Position numbers and translations under genes: made by a program. A DNA stretch of 35,915 nt from Acidobacteriota bacterium. Its GTDB lineage: Bacteria > Acidobacteriota > Blastocatellia > RBC074. Positions within the stretch are counted from its first letter, which is position 1. The number at the start of each line of letters is the position of its first letter. The stretch spans positions 1 through 35,915 of the forward strand of contig JAEUQO010000167.1 of NCBI GenBank assembly GCA_016789605.1, in the 5' to 3' direction. Under the pieces are notes generated by a model that had not been told where the DNA came from, ran no database searches, and saw only the letters and a program-made list of their open reading frames with translations. Positions 1-8,185 of the stretch are shown piece by piece.

Positions 1-1632
1 TCCCAGGGCTTCGGCCAGTTGATCCATCTGGCTTTCCATCGCAAAGGCGCTTTGCGTCACGCCGAAACCGCGAAACGCGCCCGAAGGCACGTTGTTCGTG
101 TACATCGCAAAGGTGTCTACCTTGACGTTTTTGACTTCGTAAGCTCCGGCGGCGTGCGTGGTGGCGCGCAGCATGACGTGGCTGCTCAAACTGGCATATG
201 CGCCGCCATCGCCCCAGATTTCAGCTTCGTGCGCGGTGATCTTGCCGTCTTTGCGCGCGCCGGTTTTCATCTTGATGCGTGTGGCGTGGCGTTTGGGATG
301 AACCATCAAAGACTCTTTGCGGCTGAGCACCATTTTGACCGGGCGTTTGGTGACGTAAGCCGCCAGCGCCGCGTGAATCTGCACGGAAACGTCTTCCTTG
401 CCGCCGAAGGCTCCGCCAATCAGACAATTGATGACGCGGATTTGGTCTTCGGGCAGATTCAAACTCGCGGCGATTTGCGCGCGGTCGCCAAAAGGGATTT
501 GTCCGCCGCAATACACAGTGATTCTGCCGGTCGGATCCGGCACAGCCAATCCGGCTTCGGGTTCGATGAAGGCGTGTTCGACGGTTTGCGTGCTGTATTC
601 GCGCTGGATGATGACATCGGCTTCGGCAAAGCCTTTGGCAATGTCGCCGTTTTCCAGATGGTAATGCTTCAGGCAATTGCCGTGTTCTTTGGGATCGTGA
701 TTGGGAACCTGCGCGTGCAGAATCGGCGCGTCCGGCAACGCAGCTTCTTTCGGGCCGGTGACGACGGGCAGCGGCTCGTAGGCGATTTCGATCAACTTCA
801 ACGCTTCGGCGGCGATGGATTCAGTTTCAGCAACAACTAACGCGATGGCATCGCCGACGTAACGCACTTTGTCGTAACACAGCACGGGCCAATCCACTTC
901 GTGAACGCCGCAATCTTTGCGACCGGGAATGTCCGCAGCAGTCAGCACAGCAACCACGCCGGGCAAGGCCTTGGCTTTGCTGGTGTCCACATTCAGCAAA
1001 CGCGCATGCGGCTGTGCGCTGCGCAATGCACGTGCGTGCAACATCCCGTCAACATACAAATCGTCCGCGTAAATGCCTTTGCCGGTGACTTTTTCAACGG
1101 CGTCGGGACGCGGCAACGGTTGGCTGATGGCGTGGAGCGGTTGTTTGACAGCGGGCAGCGGCGGAACTTCCTGACCGGCGGCTTGTTGCACAGCGCGGAT
1201 GATGGCGTTGTGGCCTGTGCAGCGGCAGATATTCCATTTGTGACCGTCATGAATTTCGTCGAGTGTCGGGTTCGGATTTTTTTCGAGCAACGCAATCGTC
1301 GCCATCACAAAGCCCGGCGTGCAAAAACCGCACTGCGTCGCGCCCTGTTCGATGTAGGCCTGCTGGACGGGATGCAGTTCGCCGTTGGCCACGCCTTCAA
1401 TGGTGCGCAAGGTTGCGCCGTCCGCGCGTTTCATCAGAACCAGACAGGAGCGCACGGCTTCACCATCGCGGATGACCATGCAGCTGCCGCAATGTCCCGT
1501 GCCGCAGCCGTCTTTCGTGCCGGTCAAATGCAGTTCGTCGCGCAGCACGTCCATCAGGTTGGTTTGCGGATCAACGCTGACCTGGTGTTGATTGCCGTTC
1601 ACTGTCAACGTAAAGGTTTGTTTTTCATTCAT
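1..1632 (-). CDS. Fused 2Fe-2S / molybdopterin aldehyde oxidoreductase-like enzyme (partial, C-terminus beyond window)
   Basis: This is the first 544 codons of a xanthine dehydrogenase/aldehyde oxidase family protein, and the frame is still open at the window edge. A plant-type 2Fe-2S domain (Cys43, Cys48, Cys51, Cys63) and a helical 2Fe-2S domain (Cys101, Cys104, Cys136, Cys138) are followed, after a short linker at about residue 165, by the molybdopterin domain. That domain shows GKGIYADD (184-191), GGAFGGKED (406-414) and GAFRGFG (518-524). No FAD domain lies between them. This is the architecture of Desulfovibrio gigas aldehyde oxidoreductase (MOP), rather than the separate subunits of most bacterial xanthine dehydrogenases. 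The ATG at 1632-1630 has a GAGGG ribosome site eight bases upstream. Likely a cytoplasmic Mo hydroxylase; the substrate cannot be told because the C-terminal active-site glutamate region is missing from the window. Confidence 0.93.
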   Translation of the reverse strand, partial: MNEKQTFTLTVNGNQHQVSVDPQTNLMDVLRDELHLTGTKDGCGTGHCGSCMVIRDGEAVRSCLVLMKRADGATLRTIEGVANGELHPVQQAYIEQGATQCGFCTPGFVMATIALLEKNPNPTLDEIHDGHKWNICRCTGHNAIIRAVQQAAGQEVPPLPAVKQPLHAISQPLPRPDAVEKVTGKGIYADDLYVDGMLHARALRSAQPHARLLNVDTSKAKALPGVVAVLTAADIPGRKDCGVHEVDWPVLCYDKVRYVGDAIALVVAETESIAAEALKLIEIAYEPLPVVTGPKEAALPDAPILHAQVPNHDPKEHGNCLKHYHLENGDIAKGFAEADVIIQREYSTQTVEHAFIEPEAGLAVPDPTGRITVYCGGQIPFGDRAQIAASLNLPEDQIRVINCLIGGAFGGKEDVSVQIHAALAAYVTKRPVKMVLSRKESLMVHPKRHATRIKMKTGARKDGKITAHEAEIWGDGGAYASLSSHVMLRATTHAAGAYEVKNVKVDTFAMYTNNVPSGAFRGFGVTQSAFAMESQMDQLAEALG

Positions 1633-1829
1633 GGCGGTATCCCTCGTGGCGAGAAGCTAACAGATAACCTGGCGGCGTAAAACAAAAAATTGCGCCTTCG
1701 TTACAAGAACTGGCAGCCGCTTCTCGCCGAATGTTTCTCACCGGTCCAGGCATTGACAGTCGTGTGCGCCGGGCAGAGACTGACCTGCGAAAGACCTGCA
1801 ATTTGTTTTCCCTACCACAGGAGGTTTCT

Positions 1830-2684
1830 ATGACGATCTCGCGTCGCCATTTTTTGCAACTGGGCGTGGCTGCGACAGTTGCGGCGAATCCGTTGCTTGC
1901 CGCTGTTCCGCGCAAAACTGTGAAGTTCAAGGTCGGAGTCACGGATTGGAATCTGAAATTGACGGCCAACCCCAAATCGGTCGCGTTGGCCAAACAGCTT
2001 GGGTTTGATGGGGTACAAATCAGCATTGGCCGCAAGATGGAATTGAAAGACGCTGCGTTGCAAGACGCGTTTTTGACCGAAGCCAGGCGATTGAACTTTC
2101 CGCTGGCGTCGCTCTGTTTGGACATTTTGCACGTCAACGGATTGAAATCTGATCCGTTGGGGCAGCGCTGGGTTGCCGAAGCAATTCCGATTGCCAAAGC
2201 GATGGGCATCAAAGTCATCCTGTTGCCGTTTTTTGGCAAATGGGCGTTACAAACGACGGCAGAGATGGATTACACGGGCGATGCCTTGCGCGAGCTTGCG
2301 CCTGCGGCAGAAAAAGCGGGTGTGATTTTGGGACTGGAAGACACCATTTCTGCGCGTGACAACGTGCGCATCATGGAGCGGGCAAAATCAAAAGCGGTAT
2401 TGACCTATTACGACGTAGGCAATTCGACGCTTAATGGATTCAACATCATTGAGGAGTTGCGCTGGTTGGGGCGGGAACGCATTTGCGAAGTGCACCTGAA
2501 AGACAATCCCAGTTTTATGGGGCAGGGCAAGATTGATTTCCCGGCGGTGGTAAACGCGCTGTCAGACATCGGCTATAACCAATGGGCGCATTTGGAATGC
2601 GTCGCGCCAACCGGTTCGGTCGAAAATGACATGACGGTCAATCTGAAGTTCATTCGCGACGTGATGGCAAAGGTGAGAAGCTAG
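1830..2684 (+). CDS. Tat-exported sugar phosphate isomerase/epimerase-like TIM barrel protein
   Basis: A 284-residue protein of the xylose isomerase-like TIM barrel family (AP endonuclease 2 fold). It begins with a twin-arginine signal (SRRHFLQ at residues 4-10, hydrophobic stretch, cleavage near ANPLLAA), so it is probably folded in the cytoplasm and exported. Barrel-type strands are visible, for example FKVGVTDWNL at the start, LGLEDTI in the middle and CEVHLKDN followed by HLECV near the end. These carry the Glu, Asp and His residues that usually bind a divalent metal in this family. The ATG at 1830 follows a strong AGGAGG site; the frame extends upstream to 1731 but without a better start. 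It ends just before a 15-bp hairpin. The reaction is unknown; many exported homologues sit in sugar catabolism loci of Acidobacteria and Planctomycetes. Confidence 0.85.
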   Translation: MTISRRHFLQLGVAATVAANPLLAAVPRKTVKFKVGVTDWNLKLTANPKSVALAKQLGFDGVQISIGRKMELKDAALQDAFLTEARRLNFPLASLCLDILHVNGLKSDPLGQRWVAEAIPIAKAMGIKVILLPFFGKWALQTTAEMDYTGDALRELAPAAEKAGVILGLEDTISARDNVRIMERAKSKAVLTYYDVGNSTLNGFNIIEELRWLGRERICEVHLKDNPSFMGQGKIDFPAVVNALSDIGYNQWAHLECVAPTGSVENDMTVNLKFIRDVMAKVRS

Positions 2685-2700
2685 GCGAGGAAGTTTTTCG

Positions 2701-2735
2701 GGGAGAGCGCATTTGAGCGGCAAATGCGCTCTCCC
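2701..2735. terminator. Perfect 15-bp hairpin between convergent genes (probable bidirectional terminator)
   Basis: The arms 2701-2715 and 2721-2735 are perfect inverted repeats with a five-base loop. The hairpin lies between the stop of the TIM barrel gene (2684, plus) and the stop of the membrane protein gene (2746, minus). Neither side has a clean T-run, so termination is inferred from stem strength and position. Confidence 0.5.
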
Positions 2736-2745
2736 GAATGCTTGC

Positions 2746-3597
2746 TTATTCGCGCGTGAATTTTGACTTCTTGCGCCAGCCGCGTGTGGCCAAATCTTGC
2801 AGGTGTTGTGTCGAATAGCGTTCACGACCTTTTCCGTCGTTGCGCTCGCGCAAGCGCACCCAGCCCAACAAAAACGGCAGCATGAAGTAATGCAATTTGC
2901 CGCCCGCTGATTCAAACACGTGCGAGAGGAACATCATCAGGATTTGCGCGGGGAATGAGGCTTGCACGGCTTGGCCGCCGACATCCGCCGCGATGTAGCG
3001 TGCGCCCAAAATATGCAGCGGTTCATAGGTCAAAAAGCTGAAGAGCAACAAACCGCCGTAAAAATTGGCCAGCGTGGAAAGATCGTCTTTTTGCCAGGCA
3101 ATCGCCAGTGAAATGAAGATGATCGCCGACACCAACAAGATCGAAACCGAGTTGGACATCGGACGCACAGACGTCACAGCTTGATTGCGTGCGGCAACGC
3201 CTGCCACGACTGACAATCCCAACACCACCGCGCACAGCGCATAAAACGGCCAGCGTTCTTTCATCTTCGGACGGGCCATGCGCAAATCCGCAAACCAAAA
3301 TGCAAACACGGCGAAAATGCCGCCTTCGGTTACGCCTTGAAAGAGCGGGGCGATGAACGCCGGCAACCGAGTGCCGAAAATCATCACGTGATAATCCGCG
3401 CCGCGTTGTCCCTGTGTTTGCAGCGCATATTCCATGACCGTCTGAAACAATGCGCCGCTGGCAAACAGGATGAGAAAACGCCGGTCGCGTTTGTAATAGA
3501 AAAAGTAACCAGCCACCGCAAGACCGATCACCAGCAAGATCAACCGCGTTTCGTAAAACCCGGTGTGATCAAAGGTTCTGAGCATCAAATAGTCCAT
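2746..3597 (-). CDS. Multi-pass membrane protein of unknown function
   Basis: A 283-residue protein with about seven hydrophobic segments (near residues 18-36, 42-60, 80-103, 116-134, 147-166, 178-196 and 222-245). It ends in a basic cytoplasmic-looking tail rich in Arg and Lys. I do not recognise a family signature. The gene lies between a convergent TIM barrel gene and, 245 bases upstream, an MFS transporter on the same strand. That gap suggests its own promoter, and it contains a 9-bp direct repeat. The short N-terminus before the first membrane segment fits the ATG at 3597. No catalytic motif is visible. Confidence 0.7.
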   Translation of the reverse strand: MDYLMLRTFDHTGFYETRLILLVIGLAVAGYFFYYKRDRRFLILFASGALFQTVMEYALQTQGQRGADYHVMIFGTRLPAFIAPLFQGVTEGGIFAVFAFWFADLRMARPKMKERWPFYALCAVVLGLSVVAGVAARNQAVTSVRPMSNSVSILLVSAIIFISLAIAWQKDDLSTLANFYGGLLLFSFLTYEPLHILGARYIAADVGGQAVQASFPAQILMMFLSHVFESAGGKLHYFMLPFLLGWVRLRERNDGKGRERYSTQHLQDLATRGWRKKSKFTRE

Positions 3598-3658
3598 AGC
3601 GAATCTAGCGAATCAAAAGACCGTGTAGGGTTTCGGGGAATTTTCGAGGCGAGGGGCA

Positions 3659-3678
3659 CCGGTCATCGGCCGGTCATC
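3659..3678. repeat. Two 9-bp direct repeats (CCGGTCATC) 11 bp apart, operator-like
   Basis: CCGGTCATC occurs at 3659-3667 and again at 3670-3678, with a two-base spacer. Starts are therefore 11 bp apart, about one helical turn. The pair lies 62-81 bases upstream of the membrane protein start at 3597. Use as a regulator site is inferred only from spacing and position. Confidence 0.35.
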
Positions 3679-3842
3679 AATCAAAGAGCGATTCTACTCT
3701 GATCCCTGCGCAGGGCAAGCGAATTGTCACTGCGCACAAAATGAATCTTTGCGGGCGGGCGCAAGGGAAAGATTGTGTCGGTTGTGTGAGGCTATGGTAC
3801 AGGCATTAACCCGCGCCCCAGGTTTCAGCCACACGTTTGGTT

Positions 3843-5027
3843 TTAATCGGCATTTGCCAGCAAAGGCATTGCTTTGGTGTGCGTTTCCTTCCGTGTGTTT
3901 GTGTGCGACACCAGATAGAGGATCACAGCAAGCGCGGCAGTCAGGTCAAAGACCGCGATCCAGGGCAGAATCTGCGGGCCTTGCGCGGCGAAAAATTGGC
4001 CGATCAGCCAGGGCCAGAACATACCGCCTGCTGACGAACCAACCAGAAAGATGCCGGTGACTTTGCCTGATAAGCCCAGAATCTGTTGTGCAAATCCAAA
4101 CGTGCTGGGGAATACGGGGGCGACAAACAAACCCAGGCCGATTGCGCCGAGCCAAAGCGTCATTGGCGAAGCGGGCAGCAAAAGCAGTGAAATCGCGACC
4201 AGCAATGTCAGGCAAAGATGCACCAGCACGAGATGAATCGCTTTGAAACGGGTACTGGTCCAGATGGTCGCCAATCGCCCGAGCGTGAAGGCGGCCCAGA
4301 AGCCGGAATTGAGATAGCTGGCGGTTTGTTTGTCTGCGCCACGATTGCTGGCATAGGTGTAATACCAGCCCATCACACTGGCTTCGGCGCCGACCTCCAG
4401 AAAAAAGTAGAGGGCAAAGAGCGCCAGCGTCGCGATGGGCAATGGCGCCAGCGCCGTTTTTTCCTGCCGCGCCTGAACTTGCGGGCTGCGCGCAAAAATC
4501 GTCAGGGCGACCACGGGCAGCGTTGCCAGCGCCAACGTCCAATAAAGCAATTGCGTGGCGTCAGCGCGCGTGACCAGCTTGGCAAACAGAAGCGGCGCTA
4601 AACAGCCGCCCAACCCAAACGCGAAATGTAGCGTGCTCATAAATGGGCGCACGCGTTCGCCGTGGACTTGCACAATCAGCGCATTGCCGCCCACGTTGAT
4701 AGAGGCCGACGCCAAGCCGAAAAATAGCGAGAGCGCCAAGAGCATCCATAACAAAGACATCGCGGGAAACAACGCCAACGCAACTGCCGAAGCCAGCAAC
4801 GACAACGCCAGCAACGGATGTCCGGCGACACGGTCGTACCAGCGCCCCACCCACCACGCGCCCAACATGGTGCCGAACGAACGCGCCAAAAACACATTGC
4901 TGATCTGGTGCATTTCGGCATGGGTTTGCGCCGCCAGGGTCGGCAACGTCGGGCCTAGTGAACCTGACCCCAACCCAAGCGCGATGAAGGCAAGTGCGTA
5001 TAAAAATGTTTTTTTCATCTCGGCCAC
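3843..5027 (-). CDS. MFS transporter, MFSD4/glucose transporter-like
   Basis: A 394-residue major facilitator with about twelve membrane helices and little soluble sequence. The first helix (GLGSGSLGPTLPTLA) is followed by the family A-motif region GAWWVGRWYDRVAG between helices 2 and 3, with its expected Gly, Asp and Arg residues. The general look, with a Gly- and Pro-rich first helix and a short motif A, recalls the MFSD4/NaGLT1 and FucP sugar transporters. The substrate is therefore guessed to be a sugar with only moderate confidence. ATG codons at 5027 and 5018 are both possible. It is a single gene, with 243 bases of upstream non-coding DNA shared with the end of the UDP-sugar dehydrogenase gene. 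Confidence 0.85.
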   Translation of the reverse strand: MAEMKKTFLYALAFIALGLGSGSLGPTLPTLAAQTHAEMHQISNVFLARSFGTMLGAWWVGRWYDRVAGHPLLALSLLASAVALALFPAMSLLWMLLALSLFFGLASASINVGGNALIVQVHGERVRPFMSTLHFAFGLGGCLAPLLFAKLVTRADATQLLYWTLALATLPVVALTIFARSPQVQARQEKTALAPLPIATLALFALYFFLEVGAEASVMGWYYTYASNRGADKQTASYLNSGFWAAFTLGRLATIWTSTRFKAIHLVLVHLCLTLLVAISLLLLPASPMTLWLGAIGLGLFVAPVFPSTFGFAQQILGLSGKVTGIFLVGSSAGGMFWPWLIGQFFAAQGPQILPWIAVFDLTAALAVILYLVSHTNTRKETHTKAMPLLANAD

Positions 5028-5177
5028 ACATCATAGCGCAACCGTGCGGCTGACGACTAATGAAGGCTTTTCAGAGCGGGATCAACCTGCGTGATGGGTC
5101 CGGGAATGCATGGCTGGGATGGCGACCGCGAACATGACTGTCCGTATTTTGGTTTCCCTTATGCGACTTGAAACAGG

Positions 5178-5224
5178 AAAAGCCTCCGTCCGGCGAAAAG
5201 GAAAGGCCGAGCGGAGGCTTTTTT
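5178..5224. terminator. Rho-independent terminator after the UDP-sugar dehydrogenase gene
   Basis: The 7-bp core stem GCCTCCG (5182-5188) and CGGAGGC (5212-5218) is extended by A-runs facing T-runs on both strands. The minus-strand transcript of the dehydrogenase, whose stop is at 5271, meets this hairpin 47 bases downstream and then reads TTTTCC. The plus strand ends in six Ts, so it can work in both directions. Confidence 0.8.
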
Positions 5225-5270
5225 AGCGGTCGTACCACGCTGTTGCGTCAACGGATACGATGGTCCAGAT

Positions 5271-6599
5271 TTACAACCGGATGATTTTGTCGGTGAAGCG
5301 TTCATCGCGCAGGTGGCGCGTGGTGTTGCGCGTATCCACGACGAGTGGCGCGTGTTCCGCCAGCCAACCGTAATCAATATTTCGGTGATCGGTGACGATC
5401 ACGACGCAATCTGCGCCGGTGACGACTTCATTGCTCAGCGGAATGCCCTGCATATGTTCGCCGCTGCCTTCCAGGTGAATTTCCGACACATACGGATCGT
5501 GGAAATTGACCTCTGCGCCCAGCTTTTGCAGGTTTTCGATAATGCCCAGCGCCGGGCTTTCGCGCATGTCGTCAATGTCGCGTTTGTACGCAACACCCAT
5601 CACCAGGATTTTCGAACCGTTGACCGGTTTGCGGTGTTGGTTCAGACCGCGCGTGACGAGCTCGACGACGTGATTGGGCATGCGCGAATTGACCTCTTCG
5701 GCCAGTGAAATGAAGCGGGCTTCAAATCCGTGCATGCGGGCTTTCCACGACAAATAGTGCGGATCGAGCGGAATGCAATGGCCGCCGATGCCCGGGCCGG
5801 GATAGAACGGCATAAAGCCAAAAGGCTTGGTTGCTGCTGCGGCGATCACTTCCCAGGTATCAATGCCCAGCGTGTCGCACAGTTGCGCCAATTCGTTGAC
5901 CAGGCCGATGTTCACCGCGCGAAAGGTGTTTTCCAACAGTTTGCAGCATTCGGCGACGCGCGCCGAACTGACCGGGTGAACGTTGTCCACAATCGCGCCA
6001 TAAGTGGCAGCGGCGACGTCGGCGCTGACGCCGGTTACGCCACCGACAACTTTGGTGATGTTTTTGGTGTTGAATTTTTCATTGCCCGGGTCCACGCGTT
6101 CGGGCGAAAAGGCCAGGAAGTAATCTTCGTCGAGTTTCAAACCGGTTTCGTCAAAAATCGGCTTGAGAACTTCATCGGTCGTGCCGGGATAGGTGGTGGA
6201 TTCGAGGATGATCAATTGTCCCGAACGCAACGTCGCCTGAATTTTTTCGGAAGCGGCAAGGATGTAGGACACATCCGGGTCTTTGGTTTTGCGCAACGGC
6301 GTCGGCACGCAAATGATAATGATGTCCTGATCTTTCAGTTCGCCGAAATCGGTGGTGGCGCGCAGCTTCTGTGCGGCAACCAGTTCTTTTACCTGATCGG
6401 TGGGAACGTCCGGAATGTAGGATTCACCGTGATTGAGTGCATCCGCTTTACGCGCATCCACTTCGAAACCCGTCGAAAGAAAGCCACTGTGCGCGAATTC
6501 AACGACCAACGGCAAGCCGACATAACCCAGCCCGATGACGCCTACGCGGGCGTCGCGCGAAGCAATTTTTTCCAGCAGTATCTGTTTATTGTTAGCCAC
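5271..6599 (-). CDS. Nucleotide-sugar dehydrogenase (UDP-N-acetylglucosamine/UDP-glucose 6-dehydrogenase family)
   Basis: A 442-residue NAD-dependent dehydrogenase of the UDP-glucose/GDP-mannose dehydrogenase family, which oxidises C6 of a nucleotide sugar in two steps to a uronic acid. The Rossmann motif is GVIGLGYVGLP at 20-30. The middle domain has the conserved Lys220 and Asn224 in CKLLENTFRAVNI. The catalytic Cys275 lies in GGHCIPLDPHY, and the C-terminal UDP-binding domain contains VMGVAYKRDIDDMRESPA. The PERVDPGN and GGHCIPLDPHYL signatures are closer to WbpA/TuaD-type UDP-HexNAc dehydrogenases than to GDP-mannose enzymes. The start at 6599 is a GTG with AAAGGG upstream. It is a lone gene closed by a terminator, probably supplying uronic acids for surface polysaccharide. 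No glycosyltransferase of that pathway is adjacent. Confidence 0.95.
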   Translation of the reverse strand: MANNKQILLEKIASRDARVGVIGLGYVGLPLVVEFAHSGFLSTGFEVDARKADALNHGESYIPDVPTDQVKELVAAQKLRATTDFGELKDQDIIIICVPTPLRKTKDPDVSYILAASEKIQATLRSGQLIILESTTYPGTTDEVLKPIFDETGLKLDEDYFLAFSPERVDPGNEKFNTKNITKVVGGVTGVSADVAAATYGAIVDNVHPVSSARVAECCKLLENTFRAVNIGLVNELAQLCDTLGIDTWEVIAAAATKPFGFMPFYPGPGIGGHCIPLDPHYLSWKARMHGFEARFISLAEEVNSRMPNHVVELVTRGLNQHRKPVNGSKILVMGVAYKRDIDDMRESPALGIIENLQKLGAEVNFHDPYVSEIHLEGSGEHMQGIPLSNEVVTGADCVVIVTDHRNIDYGWLAEHAPLVVDTRNTTRHLRDERFTDKIIRL

Positions 6600-6932
6600 G
6601 AGGAAGTTTCCCTTTCAAAAACATATTAGGTCATGCACTCTTTAGCAGAGCTGATGAGGGGAATCGGAGGGGATGGAGTTAGCCTGGCGATGGAGCGAGC
6701 GGACCGTCCTTTTCTCTTTTACTTCGTTCCCTTTCTCTTTTCCTGGTCCGTAACAATCGCTCATCTGTCGAAGGTGTCTTGCGGGGACTCTGCTTTTTAC
6801 ACTGTTTGCGCGGTGCGGCTCAAGGCTTTTTTTCTTGTGCAGCAGACAAGTCAAGGCTGATTGATTGACTGAGTGCGCGCGCCGGTGCTAGGGTGACAAC
6901 CTTGTGCAGGACAGTTCCTTGATTTTTATTTG
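6600..6932. other. Non-coding interval between the dehydrogenase gene and the B12 riboswitch
   Basis: This 333-base stretch separates two divergent units and should hold both promoters. The short open frames in it (for example plus-strand 6633-6860) lack a ribosome site or recognisable protein features. The one structure I can see is the stem-loop at 6689-6765, listed separately. The rest shows nothing I can name. Confidence 0.6.
6689..6765 (-). other. Two-helix stem-loop with purine-rich loop, possible leader structure of the dehydrogenase gene
   Basis: Outer helix: GATG then AGCGA (6689-6692, 6694-6698, one bulged base) pairs with TCGCT and CATC (6757-6765). Inner helix: CGGACC (6700-6705) pairs with GGTCCG (6745-6750). 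The loop of about 39 bases is almost pure pyrimidine on the plus strand and so purine-rich in the minus-strand RNA. The structure ends about 90 bases upstream of the GTG at 6599. The strand is assigned by that proximity. No known riboswitch class is recognised. Confidence 0.35.
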
Positions 6933-7105
6933 CCTTTGGGTGCCCGCCGCTATGATGGCGGGAGAATAGGGAAGCGGGTGAAAATCCCGCGCGGTCACCG
7001 CCACTGTGAGGCTTGTCGTAACCGCGATTGATGCTACGTGCCATTGCGCCGCCGCGCGCGAGAAGGCTGCATCGCCGCAAAGCTAAGCCAGGAGACCTGC
7101 CCGAA
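6933..7105 (+). promoter_or_regulatory. Cobalamin (adenosylcobalamin) riboswitch aptamer
   Basis: The B12 box GCCAGGAGACCTGCC is at 7087-7101. Upstream stands the conserved core GGGAAGCGGGTGAAAATCCC (from 6969), followed by GCGGTCACCGCCACTGT, which matches the canonical P3-P6 region of cobalamin riboswitches in order and spacing. The aptamer precedes an intrinsic terminator and a full B12 uptake operon. B12 binding should therefore favour termination and lower transport when the vitamin is plentiful. Aptamer edges are approximate. Confidence 0.95.
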
Positions 7106-7144
7106 GGTTATTGCTGATGACTCTTCGGCTGAAAGAGCGTGGCG

Positions 7145-7175
7145 TGCCTGACAAGCGAACTTGTTGCTTGTCGGC
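7145..7175 (+). other. Hairpin in the riboswitch expression platform
   Basis: GCC, a bulged T, then GACAAGC (7145-7156) pairs with GCTTGTC and GGC (7166-7175). It sits between the B12 box and the terminator. It may take part in the switching fold; the role is inferred from place only. Confidence 0.4.
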
Positions 7176-7203
7176 GAGGTTTGCCGTTTTCAAAAATTGA
7201 CGA

Positions 7204-7250
7204 GCCTCAGACGCTCCGAATCTTCGGTCGCGTCTGAGGCTTTTCGTTTT
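7204..7250 (+). terminator. Riboswitch-controlled intrinsic terminator
   Basis: A perfect 11-bp stem (GCCTCAGACGC at 7204-7214 with GCGTCTGAGGC at 7230-7240) can be continued in the loop by CCGA/TCGG. It is followed by TTTTCGTTTT. It ends about a dozen bases before the btuF start at 7262, so the B12 switch most likely acts on transcription elongation. CTTCGG at 7123-7128 could pair either with CCGAAG at 7101-7106 or with the CCGAA inside this terminator, offering a possible alternative fold. Confidence 0.85.
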
Positions 7251-7261
7251 CTGGAAAACCC

Positions 7262-8185
7262 ATGTTTGTCTGGCGGAATTCCGCAAACTCTAAACTGCTT
7301 GGCTGCATTTTGTTGGCATTGGCGCTGGTTAGCGCGTGCGCGCGTCCCGGTGTCAGTCCGCAAAACGCTCGCCGGACGCTGACCGACGGATTGGGCCGCA
7401 CGGTGTCGGTCGTCGCCAAACCCCAGCGCATCATCTCTTTAGCGCCAAACATTACCGAAATCCTGTTTGCCGTCGGATTGGGTGACCACGTGGTCGGCGT
7501 CACCAGTTACTGTGATTTCCCTGCCGCTGCCCAAACCAAAGAGAAGATTGGCGATACGTTGCATCCGAACCTGGAACGCATCATCGCCTTGAAACCTGAT
7601 CTGGTTTTGGTCACGACATCCAGCCAGTTAGAAACGCTGACGCGTCAGCTCGATCAATTGCAAATTCCCGTTTACATCACCAACCCGCGTACGGTGCGCG
7701 ATGTGATTGCTTCGATTCGCACCCTGGGAGAAGTCATCGCTGCCGAGCGTGCTGCCATAGAACTCGCCGACGAAATGGCGCGCCGCCTGAGCGCTGTCGA
7801 AACGCGTGTCGGCGCATTGCCCAAACCAAGTGTGCTGTATGTGTTACAGACTGCGCCGTTGATTACCGCCGGGCGCAACACGTTTATCAATGATTTGATT
7901 ACGCTGGCGGGCGGACGTTCGATTGCGGCGGAAGAGACGACGGACTATCCGCAATTTTCGCGCGAAGCCGTGATTGCGCGCGCGCCCGAAATCATTCTCG
8001 CGCCAGAAAGTCACGGCGCGGAATTGGTGCGCGAAGCGGATTTGCGCCGCGATTTTGCCGCCACGCCTGCGGTACGCAACCAACGCATTGCGCGCGTCAA
8101 TGCCGATTGGGTTGACCGGCCCGGCCCGCGCATTGTCGAAGGGCTGGAACAACTGGCGCAGGCGTTGCATCCGCCCAGTCCGTGA
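7262..8185 (+). CDS. btuF: Cobalamin ABC transporter substrate-binding lipoprotein
   Basis: A 307-residue periplasmic-binding protein of the BtuF/FecB type (TroA fold). It starts with a lipoprotein signal peptide whose lipobox is VSAC, with the lipidated Cys26, so it should be membrane-anchored and face the periplasm. The family opening after the signal is plain (DGLGRTVSV, RIISLAPNITEILFA, VVGVTSYCDFP), followed by PDLVLVTT and a C-terminal lobe with NTFINDLITLAGG. In the family, glutamates on the two lobes dock on the BtuC permease. It is the first gene after the B12 riboswitch and overlaps the permease start (GTGA). This context supports cobalamin rather than ferric siderophore. The ATG at 7262 gives the intact signal peptide; its ribosome site is weak (GGAAA). 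Confidence 0.92.
   Translation: MFVWRNSANSKLLGCILLALALVSACARPGVSPQNARRTLTDGLGRTVSVVAKPQRIISLAPNITEILFAVGLGDHVVGVTSYCDFPAAAQTKEKIGDTLHPNLERIIALKPDLVLVTTSSQLETLTRQLDQLQIPVYITNPRTVRDVIASIRTLGEVIAAERAAIELADEMARRLSAVETRVGALPKPSVLYVLQTAPLITAGRNTFINDLITLAGGRSIAAEETTDYPQFSREAVIARAPEIILAPESHGAELVREADLRRDFAATPAVRNQRIARVNADWVDRPGPRIVEGLEQLAQALHPPSP

Noticed and set aside
19..1680. Two long plus-strand frames (19-840 and 901-1680)
   Set aside because: Both are antisense to the Mo oxidoreductase, whose eight cluster cysteines and MoCo motifs read on the minus strand.
6633..6860. Short frames on both strands in the gap before the riboswitch
   Set aside because: No ribosome site and no protein features; the region is better explained as promoters and a leader structure.
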